Below, one piece after another: positions 1 through 8,295 of a DNA stretch of 64,000 nt. The DNA is from Thermanaerothrix solaris (lineage in GTDB: Bacteria > Chloroflexota > Anaerolineae > Anaerolineales > Anaerolineaceae): contig NZ_JAUHMF010000001.1 in assembly GCF_032334255.1 (NCBI RefSeq), positions 248,001-312,000 on the forward strand, written 5' to 3'. The notes under the pieces were generated by a model. It saw nothing but the letters and a program-made list of their open reading frames with translations. It was not told where the DNA came from and did not search any database. The position numbers and the translations under genes are program-made. The first letter of the stretch is position 1; every line of letters starts with the position of its first letter.

Positions 1-980
1 GCCCGAATTTCTTGGCGCTGGAATAGAACATAAGCGAGGGCAAACAAGAGGAGAGTCGCTGCGATCAGGCCGGTTAAGTGCGGCCAGATGAGCAGCACAC
101 TTTGGTGTAGAGGCAGGGGTGATCCAAGAATTGCGCCTTCAAGTTGGAATGGCAGTACGAAACCCAAAGAGCGTACAGTTGGATTCAACAGTGCAATGGC
201 AATCTCTGCATATAGGGTGTTAGGAGAGATACGCGTAAGGGCAAGTTCTAGCTCGGCTTGAGCCAAGGCTTCTTGAAGCAATCCATACTGTACAGGGCGT
301 AGGGATTGGGCGATTAGACTGGCCAGGATGTTCCAGAAGACGGTGAAAAATAACCAAGTGGCAATGGCCGCAAGAGCAGCGGTTGCCGGTTGGCGAAATA
401 CGACCGAGAACATTTGGGCGAGAACTAACCAGATGCCACCATAGAAAATGGTAGCCACTAAGAACCACAGCAAACGCCCGACCTCTTCACCATTGGGAGC
501 CACTCCCAGCCCAATGAGCCCCATGCCAAAAATAAGCAGCCAAATGGCTGAAAAGACCAAACTAAGAGTGAAAAGCCCTGCTAGAAATTTACCGAATAGT
601 AACGCATCGCGATAAATCGGTTGGGATAGAATTCGAGATAGGGTCTTGCGGTTAAATTCACCATTAACCGCATCAAAACCTAAGGCAATAGCAATCAGGG
701 GAACCAGGAAACCCAGAAAGCCGATCAACGAGGGAAGCGGGTCCTGAGAGAGGGTGAACAGTTTCAAATAAATAAAGCGGTCGCTGCCAATTGAAGCGCG
801 AATCTGTTGCATAGCCACATAAACGGTGCCACCTGCTGTGAGCAGAATCAAGAGTTCTAGAATGCGCATACGGGCACTGGTCAAATGGTCAGCCATTTCC
901 TTGGCGACCACGGCCCAAAGACCCGTCCAGGGAGAACCTTCACGCATGGATTGCGCTTCAACTCGTTCAAGCACGGACAT
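1..980 (-). CDS. ABC-2 type transporter permease (partial, 3' end off the window)
   Basis: This gene reads from an ATG at 980 leftwards to the window edge without a stop, giving about 326 residues. It is the membrane half of the ABC exporter whose ATPase lies directly upstream. The N-terminus holds the segment WAVVAKEMADHLTSARMR, typical of ABC-2 permeases. It is followed by about six hydrophobic spans and a central stretch of the kind DAVNGEFNRKTLSRILSQP, the usual cytoplasmic signature of the family. The last visible residues (FQRQEIRA) look like a normal C-terminus, so probably only a few codons are missing. It overlaps the end of the ATPase gene by 14 bases, which suggests translational coupling. 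The substrate is unknown. Confidence 0.85.
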   Translation of the reverse strand, partial: MSVLERVEAQSMREGSPWTGLWAVVAKEMADHLTSARMRILELLILLTAGGTVYVAMQQIRASIGSDRFIYLKLFTLSQDPLPSLIGFLGFLVPLIAIALGFDAVNGEFNRKTLSRILSQPIYRDALLFGKFLAGLFTLSLVFSAIWLLIFGMGLIGLGVAPNGEEVGRLLWFLVATIFYGGIWLVLAQMFSVVFRQPATAALAAIATWLFFTVFWNILASLIAQSLRPVQYGLLQEALAQAELELALTRISPNTLYAEIAIALLNPTVRSLGFVLPFQLEGAILGSPLPLHQSVLLIWPHLTGLIAATLLLFALAYVLFQRQEIR

Positions 981-1911
981 GTTCCACCTCCTGGAAGTAC
1001 TGAGCGTAGATCTCATCGAGGCTCTGGGCTTCCATGCTTAAACCCCGTAATTGACCACCAGCAGCGATGAGCGCTTTGGCTGCTTCATGACGGATATCTG
1101 AGGTCGCTTCAATCTCAAGCATGGTTGCATTAAGAGGGCGCACATTAACGGAACCAGGGATCTGTTTTAGGGCTTCAAGGATAGCGGGCGTTATGTCGGG
1201 TGTTTCCAAGTAGATGCGGAAGGCTTTTCCAAGCACTTTGCGTCCCAGTTCATCCACGGTGCCGACCAGCATCATTTTGCCTCGGTGGAAAAGGCCAACC
1301 CGATCACAAACCGCCTGAACTTGATGTAGAAGATGTGAAGAAAGCAAAATGGTAATGCCTTCTGAACGTAAATTGCGGATGATGTCCAGAAATTCTCGTG
1401 CCCCTTCAGGATCTAGTCCTTGGGTTGGCTCGTCCATAATGATGATCTGAGGTTGTTTGATCAAAATTTCGGCTACCCCTAATCGCTGGCGCATCCCGCG
1501 AGAGAATGTGGCGACGGGCTTATCCCGCATCTCGCTTAGATTAACTTTCCTTAATGCTTCTTCTATCCTTCGGTTGGCTTCCTCGCGGGATAAGCCGTTG
1601 AGTTTGGCAATATAAATCAGGTTCTCATACGCTGTAAGTTCGTCATAAAACCCAACCTGATCGGGGAGATACCCTACATGTGCCTTGACGGTTAGCGGCT
1701 GGCGAGTGGGGTCATAACCTAACACTCGGATGCTTCCCGAGGTTGGTTCAGTCAGCCCCAAGATCATTAGAATGGTGGTGGTCTTCCCGGCACCGTTGGG
1801 GCCGAGAAGACCAAACACCTCGCCTTTCCGAACAGTTAGATTCAAATGGTCAACAGCAACAAAGTCGCCATATTTCTTGGTTAAGTCCTTGGTTACGATG
1901 ACCTCGCTCAT
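967..1911 (-). CDS. ABC transporter ATP-binding protein
   Basis: This is the cytosolic ATPase of the exporter, 314 residues. It shows Walker A (GPNGAGKTT), the Q-loop region, the ABC signature FSRGMRQRLG, Walker B (IIIMDEPTQGLDP) and the H-loop (LLSSH). A C-terminal extension of about 90 residues is typical of ABC-2 drug or natriuretic-type exporters (ABCA/DRI class). I start it at MSEVIV because AGGAGG sits 9 bases upstream; a longer reading to 1944 would run into the preceding gene. It lies 19 bases after the NEW3 gene and overlaps the permease, so the three form one operon. This NEW3-ATPase-permease order recurs in Chloroflexota and Firmicutes; its cargo is not established. Confidence 0.93.
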   Translation of the reverse strand: MSEVIVTKDLTKKYGDFVAVDHLNLTVRKGEVFGLLGPNGAGKTTTILMILGLTEPTSGSIRVLGYDPTRQPLTVKAHVGYLPDQVGFYDELTAYENLIYIAKLNGLSREEANRRIEEALRKVNLSEMRDKPVATFSRGMRQRLGVAEILIKQPQIIIMDEPTQGLDPEGAREFLDIIRNLRSEGITILLSSHLLHQVQAVCDRVGLFHRGKMMLVGTVDELGRKVLGKAFRIYLETPDITPAILEALKQIPGSVNVRPLNATMLEIEATSDIRHEAAKALIAAGGQLRGLSMEAQSLDEIYAQYFQEVEHVRA

Positions 1912-1930
1912 ATCCGAGCCTCCTGTGAGA

Positions 1931-3115
1931 TCACCGACGACCAAAGCGGGTAACGGCTAGCATCACAACACCAACAGCAACCGCAATTAGGATAACACCG
2001 GTAATGCCCCACAAGGTAGAAGTCAGCACGGTAATTCGAAAGTCTACCGACTTGGAAGCTCCCTGTGAAGGGGTGGCCCGCAGGGTGAGCATATAATCGC
2101 CTGCGATTGCGTTATCGGCGGGTTTTACCTTAATAGTGACCTCGGCCTGTCCATTAGCAGCGATTTCCTCCACTACTTCAGGATCAAAGGTGACCGTCCA
2201 GCCGCTGGGGGCACTGGCAGATAGCTTTACCCCTTGGGCGGGGGCACTTCCCGTGTTCTGAACCACCAATTTAATGGATGTTTCGCGTCCGGTGTAAACC
2301 TGACCCGAAAGACGACCATCGGGGGTGGTGATGCTCAAAGAAGGTTGCCCGGTCACCTCGGCGGTGAGATCAAGCGAAGCCTGAACATCATTACCCTGGG
2401 CTATGATCGTAATGGGGTAACTTCCGGCAGTAATATCTACCAGGGGTTGAGCCTCAACGGTAATGGATTTGCTCTCTTTTGCGCCTAAAGGTAACGAGGT
2501 AACATCCTGTCCACCATAGCGGAAATTGACCTGAAAGCCACGTGGGGCGTTAGCGCTTAGGTTCACGGTGATTTCGTCATCTCCCTCATTTTTGAGAGTG
2601 ACACTATAACGGAAGGTGGTGCTAGGTGAACCGCGCAATACGGGCAGGTCAACGTCAAATGTTAGACGTGAGGGTTGCTTCTCCTTGATCGTAATTTCGA
2701 TAGGGAGTTGGGCGCTGGCATTGGCTGTACGAGCCGTGACTACAACCCGATAAGTACCCGCTGTTATGGTTTTCGGCTGGTCTAAACGTAAATCTAGGTT
2801 TACCTCGCTATCGGCTTGAACATAGACGGCTTGCACGGTTTTGCCACCCCCACGGAGCGTTGCTGTCCAACCTTCGGGTACTTCGGTAACCTCAAGATGC
2901 ACTACCTCGGGTTGGGAGGCAACACGGACATGAACATCAACCGAGACGGTTTCTCCTGGTCCAACTACAATGCTTGGATAGGACGTATAGAGGGTTAAGT
3001 TAGATGAGTTGCTATTGGGAGAAAGGTCTTGGGCTAAGGCAGGAAAAACGACGGAGACTGTACTCAAGAGGGCTAACCCGAGAGCAAGGAAGAGGTTCAC
3101 GATATGGCGTTTCAT
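1931..3115 (-). CDS. Secreted, membrane-anchored NEW3-domain protein
   Basis: A 394-residue surface protein. It has a signal peptide (MKRHIVNLFLALGLALLSTVSVVFPALAQ region), then about three repeats of an Ig-like beta-sandwich. The repeats carry the recurring pattern of a PGE/AKE turn, NxG or NEGDDEI, and GWTVTF or GFQVNF that marks the NEW3 domain (named for its association with alpha-galactosidases). A single C-terminal transmembrane helix ends in RFGRR. The product should sit outside the membrane, anchored at its C-terminus. I start it at 3115 because GGAGGCGA precedes that ATG. It is the first gene of the operon with the ABC exporter and may be an accessory or substrate-contact subunit (inference). 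The 3116-3268 gap holds a TATATT -10-like box on the minus strand. Confidence 0.85.
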   Translation of the reverse strand: MKRHIVNLFLALGLALLSTVSVVFPALAQDLSPNSNSSNLTLYTSYPSIVVGPGETVSVDVHVRVASQPEVVHLEVTEVPEGWTATLRGGGKTVQAVYVQADSEVNLDLRLDQPKTITAGTYRVVVTARTANASAQLPIEITIKEKQPSRLTFDVDLPVLRGSPSTTFRYSVTLKNEGDDEITVNLSANAPRGFQVNFRYGGQDVTSLPLGAKESKSITVEAQPLVDITAGSYPITIIAQGNDVQASLDLTAEVTGQPSLSITTPDGRLSGQVYTGRETSIKLVVQNTGSAPAQGVKLSASAPSGWTVTFDPEVVEEIAANGQAEVTIKVKPADNAIAGDYMLTLRATPSQGASKSVDFRITVLTSTLWGITGVILIAVAVGVVMLAVTRFGRR

Positions 3116-3268
3116 CGGATCTCGCCTCCATGAAAGATTAGAGTATGAGGTTGAGTAAGGGTTTTGTTTTCCTTTCAACGAAAAGATCACGCGGGTTTGG
3201 TTAAACCAGCGCCTAATATAGCACGGTTATATAAGAGGATTATTAAAACCGTGTTTAGAAGTGGTTTA

Positions 3269-3931
3269 TCAAGGCTGGAAGACCACGCATTCTAGCGGGT
3301 TATTGTTTTCTAAATCAAGTCTATGGCGAATTTCTAACGCTGTTTCAAGTGAGAGGCTAGAATGGAAATGATCGGGAAGGTGAATTTGTTGCTCGATGAG
3401 GTTCGATAAGGCCTCTCCCGAGCCTTGGATGCGCTGACATATCTGGGTGAATACATCTCTGGCGGCAAGTTCTTGGCCAGTGTCTGTTCCTTGATCAGAG
3501 TTTAATGACCATTGGCTTAATTGCCTCAACGCGGTACTGTCTAAAACCAAATAGTCCTGCCAGGGTATCTGGTAAACCCGTGTGGCTTGATCCATAAAAA
3601 GGGGGGATAGCTTGTTCTCTACATCCCAAATTTGGGTGAACTTGGGAAATTTATGATCGGGTAGTGGTGTAGGTGATAAGGGTTGAAAGATCAGTTTGCG
3701 TTGCGGGTAGTAAATGATGAGAGCCCAGAGGTCTTTTACCTCTGGGCTAGAAAGGGCAAAATCGTTGATGACAAGGATCAGAAGATTGCGTTGGTTAGGA
3801 AGTGTCGGTAACGGAGTGGCGGTTAATTGGGACTTATTAGAAGCATTAGTAATGTAGCGATTAGTCAGGTAACCTAAAAATGCACAGATGAAAAAAACGA
3901 GAAAAATCAGCATGCCAATTCGTTTGCCCAT
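3269..3931 (-). CDS. Membrane-anchored LCP-like (LytR-CpsA-Psr) protein, divergent
   Basis: A 220-residue protein with one N-terminal membrane helix (about residues 5-24) followed by a Thr/Pro-rich linker and an extracytoplasmic domain. The pattern NLLILVINDF ... LWALIIYYPQRKLIFQPLSP ... YLVLDSTALRQL resembles the core of LytR-CpsA-Psr proteins: a first strand, then LVSINPKTKKVTLISIPRD, then YVVIDFDGF. The arginine and aspartate residues expected at the phosphotransferase site are not recognisable, so it may not be an active ligase. It starts 3 bases after the preceding gene and ends the ftsZ operon. The family assignment rests on pattern alone; otherwise it is an uncharacterised surface protein. 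Confidence 0.55.
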   Translation of the reverse strand: MGKRIGMLIFLVFFICAFLGYLTNRYITNASNKSQLTATPLPTLPNQRNLLILVINDFALSSPEVKDLWALIIYYPQRKLIFQPLSPTPLPDHKFPKFTQIWDVENKLSPLFMDQATRVYQIPWQDYLVLDSTALRQLSQWSLNSDQGTDTGQELAARDVFTQICQRIQGSGEALSNLIEQQIHLPDHFHSSLSLETALEIRHRLDLENNNPLECVVFQP

Positions 3932-3934
3932 TTT

Positions 3935-5038
3935 TCAAGGTCGGTCGCGATTTTTTATTAGGGCTTGGTCCTTAGGACGGCCGAGTTGTGCTCCGACAGG
4001 GCTGTTTTGTTGGAGCACCCATTTGATAAGAGGGTAAAGTGGGTGCCGTTCACTTTTTCCAAGAATTAGACTTCTGGTCTCTAAGCCAGTTTGAGATGGG
4101 TTAAGGTCATAAATAAAGACATTGCCAATATACAATTGAGAACGAATTTGCGCCAGCGCCTGACGCAACCACTTGATCTCTTGCTCAGTTGCTAGATAAA
4201 CCTTGTCCTCGGGATTTATTTTACCATCGGGAACGCTCAAACGCGTGATCCAAATTACACCATTCTCGTGGTGAGAAGAAAGCATCATTTGGCGTATGGA
4301 CTCATAATGACGTAAACCCCATGGAGCCTTTGATGAAGGGGGCTTTAAAGGGTCGCCGCTTAATGGGCTGAGGTGTAGGCTTAAGATGGGCATGTCCTGA
4401 GCCATGCCCTGTTGGTAAAGTCCTTCTAGAAAGTAAAGATCATCCAATGCCCCCGTGGAAATTTGATTCGGTGTGGGGGGTTGTAAACCACCAGCCACCA
4501 GGTAAAGAGATGGAACTTGTTCTTGAACCCGGCGTTTGACCTCACGATATAGAGAGGCGTAATGGTCTGGATTGGGGGTGCTTCCCCAACCCTCTGGAGT
4601 ATTGGCAGCCGGGAAAAGTTCCACTGCGCGAAGGGCACCAGGGTAACGCTGGGCAAGCGAAAGGATAAATTGAGCTGTCAACACCGGGTCAGGTCCAGAG
4701 GGCGATAACGCCCAGGATGGCGCCTGGGTCAGGCTGACCATCACGGGTATGTTTTCGCGCGTGGCTAGTTGCATAAGGGGGGTAAGTTGGTTAAAGTTCA
4801 GACGTGTATCAGGGGTGGGCTGAAGTTCTTGCCAGGATAGAGAAACGCTAACCCAATTGGGTTTCAAATCCGCGAGGTTTTGAAGCGCAATGTCTGATAG
4901 CGGTCCACCGGGGTAGAAGTGCACTCCAATAGCAAGATCAGATGAACCCGGTGTGCCTGGCGCGGCAGATCCAGGCTGTGTTAGTAGCAGTCCTAATCCA
5001 AGGCCAATGATTACAGCCAAGACCATCCAATGTTTCAT
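3935..5038 (-). CDS. Secreted glycoside-hydrolase-like TIM-barrel protein
   Basis: A 367-residue protein with a signal peptide (MKHWMVLAVIIGLGLGLLLTQPGSA) and a clan GH-A-like fold. It shows an early GVHFYPGGP strand, NWVSVSLSWQELQP (typical of strand 2 in GH5/GH39-like proteins), a PVMVSLTQAPSW strand, and RAVELFPAANTP where a catalytic acid glutamate normally follows strand 4 (E in AVELFPAANTPEGW). A second obvious glutamate near strand 7 is not evident, so hydrolase activity is uncertain. It sits between a 70-residue membrane protein and the LCP-like gene in the ftsZ operon, which suggests a cell-envelope role (inference). Confidence 0.7.
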   Translation of the reverse strand: MKHWMVLAVIIGLGLGLLLTQPGSAAPGTPGSSDLAIGVHFYPGGPLSDIALQNLADLKPNWVSVSLSWQELQPTPDTRLNFNQLTPLMQLATRENIPVMVSLTQAPSWALSPSGPDPVLTAQFILSLAQRYPGALRAVELFPAANTPEGWGSTPNPDHYASLYREVKRRVQEQVPSLYLVAGGLQPPTPNQISTGALDDLYFLEGLYQQGMAQDMPILSLHLSPLSGDPLKPPSSKAPWGLRHYESIRQMMLSSHHENGVIWITRLSVPDGKINPEDKVYLATEQEIKWLRQALAQIRSQLYIGNVFIYDLNPSQTGLETRSLILGKSERHPLYPLIKWVLQQNSPVGAQLGRPKDQALIKNRDRP

Positions 5039-5048
5039 AGGACTCCCG

Positions 5049-5261
5049 TCATCGTACTGTGAATTGGGCTATGATCATACCGGTCAAGAAACCTCCAACA
5101 GCCGCAAGGAGCAGAAACTTCAGATACATGTCCAATGAGTAGCGTTTCCATAAGCGATATAGATAGCGCAGTATTTGTTGAAGAGGCGTGATGTGAGTAA
5201 GGCTTGCGATGAAAAAATCCCACCATGCAATTTCAATGCGTTGGAGAAATGAGTGAAACAT
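5049..5261 (-). CDS. Small membrane protein of the ftsZ operon
   Basis: A 70-residue protein with an amphipathic N-terminal half (Trp/Phe-rich) and one hydrophobic span near the C-terminus (LKFLLLAAVGGFLTGMIIAQF, about residues 47-67). I accept it because a strong ribosome binding site, AAGGAGGG, lies 7 bases before its ATG. It also fits neatly between neighbours, starting 15 bases after the 72-residue gene and ending 10 bases before the next. I do not recognise the family. Confidence 0.7.
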   Translation of the reverse strand: MFHSFLQRIEIAWWDFFIASLTHITPLQQILRYLYRLWKRYSLDMYLKFLLLAAVGGFLTGMIIAQFTVR

Positions 5262-5276
5262 GGATGCCCTCCTTAA

Positions 5277-5495
5277 CTAGCGTGAAAGACTGGTTTTAAG
5301 GATTTTTCCGTTCTTGGTAACCGTAGCCCGCACAATTTGATGGTGAGATTTGCCGTCAGCAGAGGTGGCGCGGCTTTCAAATATTAGAAGGAAAATCTCC
5401 TCGGTTTGGGGCTTGATTTTGGGTTTTTGCCCCTCTACTTGAGGAAAACGATTGTAAATCTGACGACAGACCTTATGTAGAGTTTGTGCGTCCAT
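5277..5495 (-). CDS. Small conserved-looking protein of unknown function
   Basis: A 72-residue soluble, charged protein. The visible pattern is VCRQIYNRFPQVEG in the N-terminal part and LIFESRATSADGKSHHQIVRATVTKNGKILKTSLSR at the end, which looks like a small alpha/beta domain. I chose the ATG at 5495 because AAGGG precedes it by 6 bases; a TTG two codons upstream is also possible. It begins about 10 bases after ftsZ stops, so the two are almost certainly co-transcribed. Function is unknown. Confidence 0.7.
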   Translation of the reverse strand: MDAQTLHKVCRQIYNRFPQVEGQKPKIKPQTEEIFLLIFESRATSADGKSHHQIVRATVTKNGKILKTSLSR

Positions 5496-5504
5496 AAGCA
5501 ACCC

Positions 5505-6653
5505 TTAGCGTGCACGCCGACGCAGGAAAGCCGGGATGTCAAGGTTATTTACGGGCGAAATATCGTCATCTACTTGGGATACAGAAACAGGAATTGCCGT
5601 CGTAGAGGCAGTTATTGCTTCTGCAGTTTTCGGGGTTGAGATTCTCTCTTTTTTGGGCATTTCGACAGGTGTTGCTCCAAGGCCGGTAATTACCATAATG
5701 ACCTGAACCCGATCCTCCATGGCGGGATTCGTAACTACTCCGGGGATAATTTCAATGCGATTATTGGTGCGGGCTTGAAGGTCATTAAGAGCCTCTACGA
5801 CTTCCATGAAGGTCAAATCAGGGCCGGCTGTGAAATTGACAATAACCGCAGAGGCATTTTCAAGGTTGATCGAATCCAACAAGGGATGATGCAATGCCTG
5901 TTCAATGGCTTTTTGGGCTTTCCCTTCACCTTGACCAAAACCAATTGAAAGTACGGAACCACCTCCTGATTGCATGACCTGGCGGATATGAGCAAAGTCA
6001 ATGTTGATCAAGCCCGGTTCGGTGATTAATTCCGAGATGCCTTGGATACCTTGACGTAAGACATCATCCGCTAATCGGAAGGCCAGTTCTAGGGGGAGGT
6101 TCTCGGGGGCAATGGCCAGCAAGCGGTCGTTGGGTATGGTGATCAGGGTGTCGGTATAGGGGCGAAGGCGCGCTAACCCTTCTGAAGCGTTCGTTTGGCG
6201 ACGGCCCACTTCCCACATGAAAGGCAACGTAACCACGGCAACGGTGACAGCCCCTAACGAACGGGCAACCCGAGCGGCGATGGGAATAGCCCCGGTACCT
6301 GTTCCGCCGCCCATGCCAGCAGTGAGAAATACCATATCGGCGCCGCAAAGGGCATCATTCAATTCGCGGTAACTTTCCTCTGCCGCGGCTTCGCCAACGC
6401 TGGGATTTCCTCCCGCTCCCAAGCCACGCGTAAGACGGGGCCCAAGTTGAATTTTGACCGGCGCCAGTGATTGTTGCAGAATTTGGGCGTCAGTATTCGC
6501 GGCAATAAACTCGACGCCGCTAATTCCTAACTCAATCATGCGATTAACCGCATTACATCCTGCTCCGCCCAACCCAATGACTTTTAAGACGGGTTTGGGG
6601 GCGTTTATTTCGGTCGTTTTAGGGGAGGGTGTTTCAAACAAACGCAAGTTCAT
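5505..6653 (-). CDS. ftsZ: Cell division protein FtsZ with an altered T7 loop
   Basis: A tubulin-like GTPase of 382 residues that would form the division ring. The nucleotide-binding signature GGGTGTG lies at residues 115-121. The early glycine-rich loop GLGGAGCNAV, ANTDAQ, and the switch region with IPNDRLL are intact. The C-terminal peptide DIPAFLRRRAR is the usual FtsA/ZipA/SepF-docking tail after a short linker. The T7 synergy loop reads NIDFAHIRQVM: the second aspartate, equivalent to E. coli Asp212, is His222. I start at the ATG with GAGGTG upstream; a GTG 12 bases earlier overlaps that site. No ftsA, ftsQ or mur genes are nearby, so this is not a classical dcw cluster. Confidence 0.95.
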   Translation of the reverse strand: MNLRLFETPSPKTTEINAPKPVLKVIGLGGAGCNAVNRMIELGISGVEFIAANTDAQILQQSLAPVKIQLGPRLTRGLGAGGNPSVGEAAAEESYRELNDALCGADMVFLTAGMGGGTGTGAIPIAARVARSLGAVTVAVVTLPFMWEVGRRQTNASEGLARLRPYTDTLITIPNDRLLAIAPENLPLELAFRLADDVLRQGIQGISELITEPGLINIDFAHIRQVMQSGGGSVLSIGFGQGEGKAQKAIEQALHHPLLDSINLENASAVIVNFTAGPDLTFMEVVEALNDLQARTNNRIEIIPGVVTNPAMEDRVQVIMVITGLGATPVEMPKKERISTPKTAEAITASTTAIPVSVSQVDDDISPVNNLDIPAFLRRRAR

Positions 6654-6664
6654 GGCGCACCTCA

Positions 6665-8029
6665 CTATTCTGAAAATTGGGAACTGGGAGCCAATTGGAC
6701 ACTTTGAACCTCACATCCATTGGCTTTTAATTGGATGAAAATTTCAGGGGGGTGTTGTTCGGGATCTACCACGGTAACGCACTGGGCAAACATGGCTTCA
6801 GTCAACGACGTACCAAAAGTGGGTTGATCTCCAGCTGGAATCTGAGTAAGTAGAAAAGAAATAGTTTCTGGGTGAATATGCCAAGTGGGGGGCAAAAGGA
6901 TGTAATGCCGAATAGGGCGCCCCATGCGCTCCAGCACGTCTGAAATTTCTGGTGAGCCTTTTAAACTCGAGTGCACCAAAGCGGGTTCTAACCATTGGGT
7001 TAGTGTTGGGGTGAGCGGTTTTCCCTCTTGAAACCAAGCCTGGGCTTCAAATGGACTGTCCGCCGCTGCGGCTAGCAACCAGAAGTTGCAGGAAGCTAAA
7101 TAGGGAGGGTAGTCATTGGGTACAGGCGACGAGATCGAGGAAAGAGAGAAAAACACCTCTCGTGTGGCAGGAAATTCGGTTGGATGACATGAATTGGGGC
7201 GGTGGATCAAGTCTAGAGGGTCACCGGGTAGCCCCACCTGATAAATGTGGATGGGCAGTGAACGTTCTAAGACGGCTTGTGCAATGGCTTCATACCATTC
7301 AAAAATACGAAACCCTCGATGATCTTGTGTTTGAGCGTTTTGATCATAGGGGCGGGCTTCGGGCCAGGCTAATGGTCCTCCTTGTCCCCACTCAAGGGGA
7401 TGATTGTGGGTCCAGGCATAGGCAGAGAGATGTAAATTATCCGCAATGTCATATTGATGTCGGCGTTCTAGAATGACAAGGACATTTTGGAGGAAGGCTG
7501 TATCCCAGTAATCGCCTCCAGGATAAAGGGGAGCAAGGATCGGGTTGCCTCCACATTTCACAATCCACTGTGCCCAGGGCAAAAAGGCATCTACAAATGC
7601 TTCGGTCAAGTCAGGGTGGGTCCAGTAAGACATCCCCCAGGTGGATTTGAGATTAGGGCGATCAAAAATTTGAATGTAGCGACAACCCCATTTGATATAG
7701 GCTTCCATGATAGGAGCAACTTCTTTGAAGGCGGGTGGGGCAGATGGCGAGAATGGGAATTGGATCAGGGGAGTAATACCCTGATGAATCAGGCCACGGA
7801 TAAATTCTTCCGGAATGGCTCGTGCGGGTGAGGACTCCAACACCAGCCAGCCCACCTTGAGGCGCATGAGCAGTGGCAACCAAGTTTGAAGATCGTGGGC
7901 AGTATAATGCAGTGTATCGGGAAAATAATGAAACCCCAAACGACTAGGGGAGAGTAGGGGGTTTGAGGATTGGAATTGGTGCGTTTCAGATCGTCTCATG
8001 GTACTCGCAGAGTCTAAGGGGATTGCCAT
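6665..8029 (-). CDS. Glycoside-hydrolase-like TIM-barrel protein upstream of ftsZ
   Basis: About 454 residues with no signal peptide. The N-terminal barrel part (LGFHYFPDTLHY, LKVGWLVLESS, ITPLIQFPFSP, CRYIQIFDRPNLKS, YDIADNLHLSAYAWTHN, LPIHIYQVGLPGD) resembles the secreted barrel protein at 3935-5038 and clan GH-A proteins. The region after residue 300 is less clear and may be a Rossmann-like domain. The start is uncertain: ATGs at 8053, 8029 and 7999 are in frame and none has a good ribosome binding site. The insertion sequence begins only about 90 bases upstream, so the native promoter region may have been disrupted. It ends 11 bases before ftsZ. Function unknown. Confidence 0.65.
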   Translation of the reverse strand: MAIPLDSASTMRRSETHQFQSSNPLLSPSRLGFHYFPDTLHYTAHDLQTWLPLLMRLKVGWLVLESSPARAIPEEFIRGLIHQGITPLIQFPFSPSAPPAFKEVAPIMEAYIKWGCRYIQIFDRPNLKSTWGMSYWTHPDLTEAFVDAFLPWAQWIVKCGGNPILAPLYPGGDYWDTAFLQNVLVILERRHQYDIADNLHLSAYAWTHNHPLEWGQGGPLAWPEARPYDQNAQTQDHRGFRIFEWYEAIAQAVLERSLPIHIYQVGLPGDPLDLIHRPNSCHPTEFPATREVFFSLSSISSPVPNDYPPYLASCNFWLLAAAADSPFEAQAWFQEGKPLTPTLTQWLEPALVHSSLKGSPEISDVLERMGRPIRHYILLPPTWHIHPETISFLLTQIPAGDQPTFGTSLTEAMFAQCVTVVDPEQHPPEIFIQLKANGCEVQSVQLAPSSQFSE

Positions 8030-8129
8030 ATATAAATGCAAGAACTGTGCCAATCTCTAGATGGACTACTCTTAGATTGGGAGATGGGAAACAATAAGTT
8101 TGCGAAGAAATGCGTTCCCGTGTCAAGCC

Positions 8130-8180
8130 AAAAGATAATGTTACCGAACGGCTATTGTTCTGCCAAAAGATAATGTTACC
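8130..8180 (+). repeat. Left-end pair of transposase-binding-like repeats
   Basis: Two identical 16-base copies of AAAAGATAATGTTACC at 8130-8145 and 8165-8180, start to start 35 bases. They point into the element and mirror the pair at the other end. Confidence 0.8.
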
Positions 8181-8295
8181 CAAGCGGCCACTCCTTTCAG
8201 GGAAGGTGGGATGGAAAAGCTGAATGTCAAAGAACAATCTGGCCAGTTGGCCTTCGGGGGTGCCACACAAGCGCTGATAGCCAACGACCAGCCGA

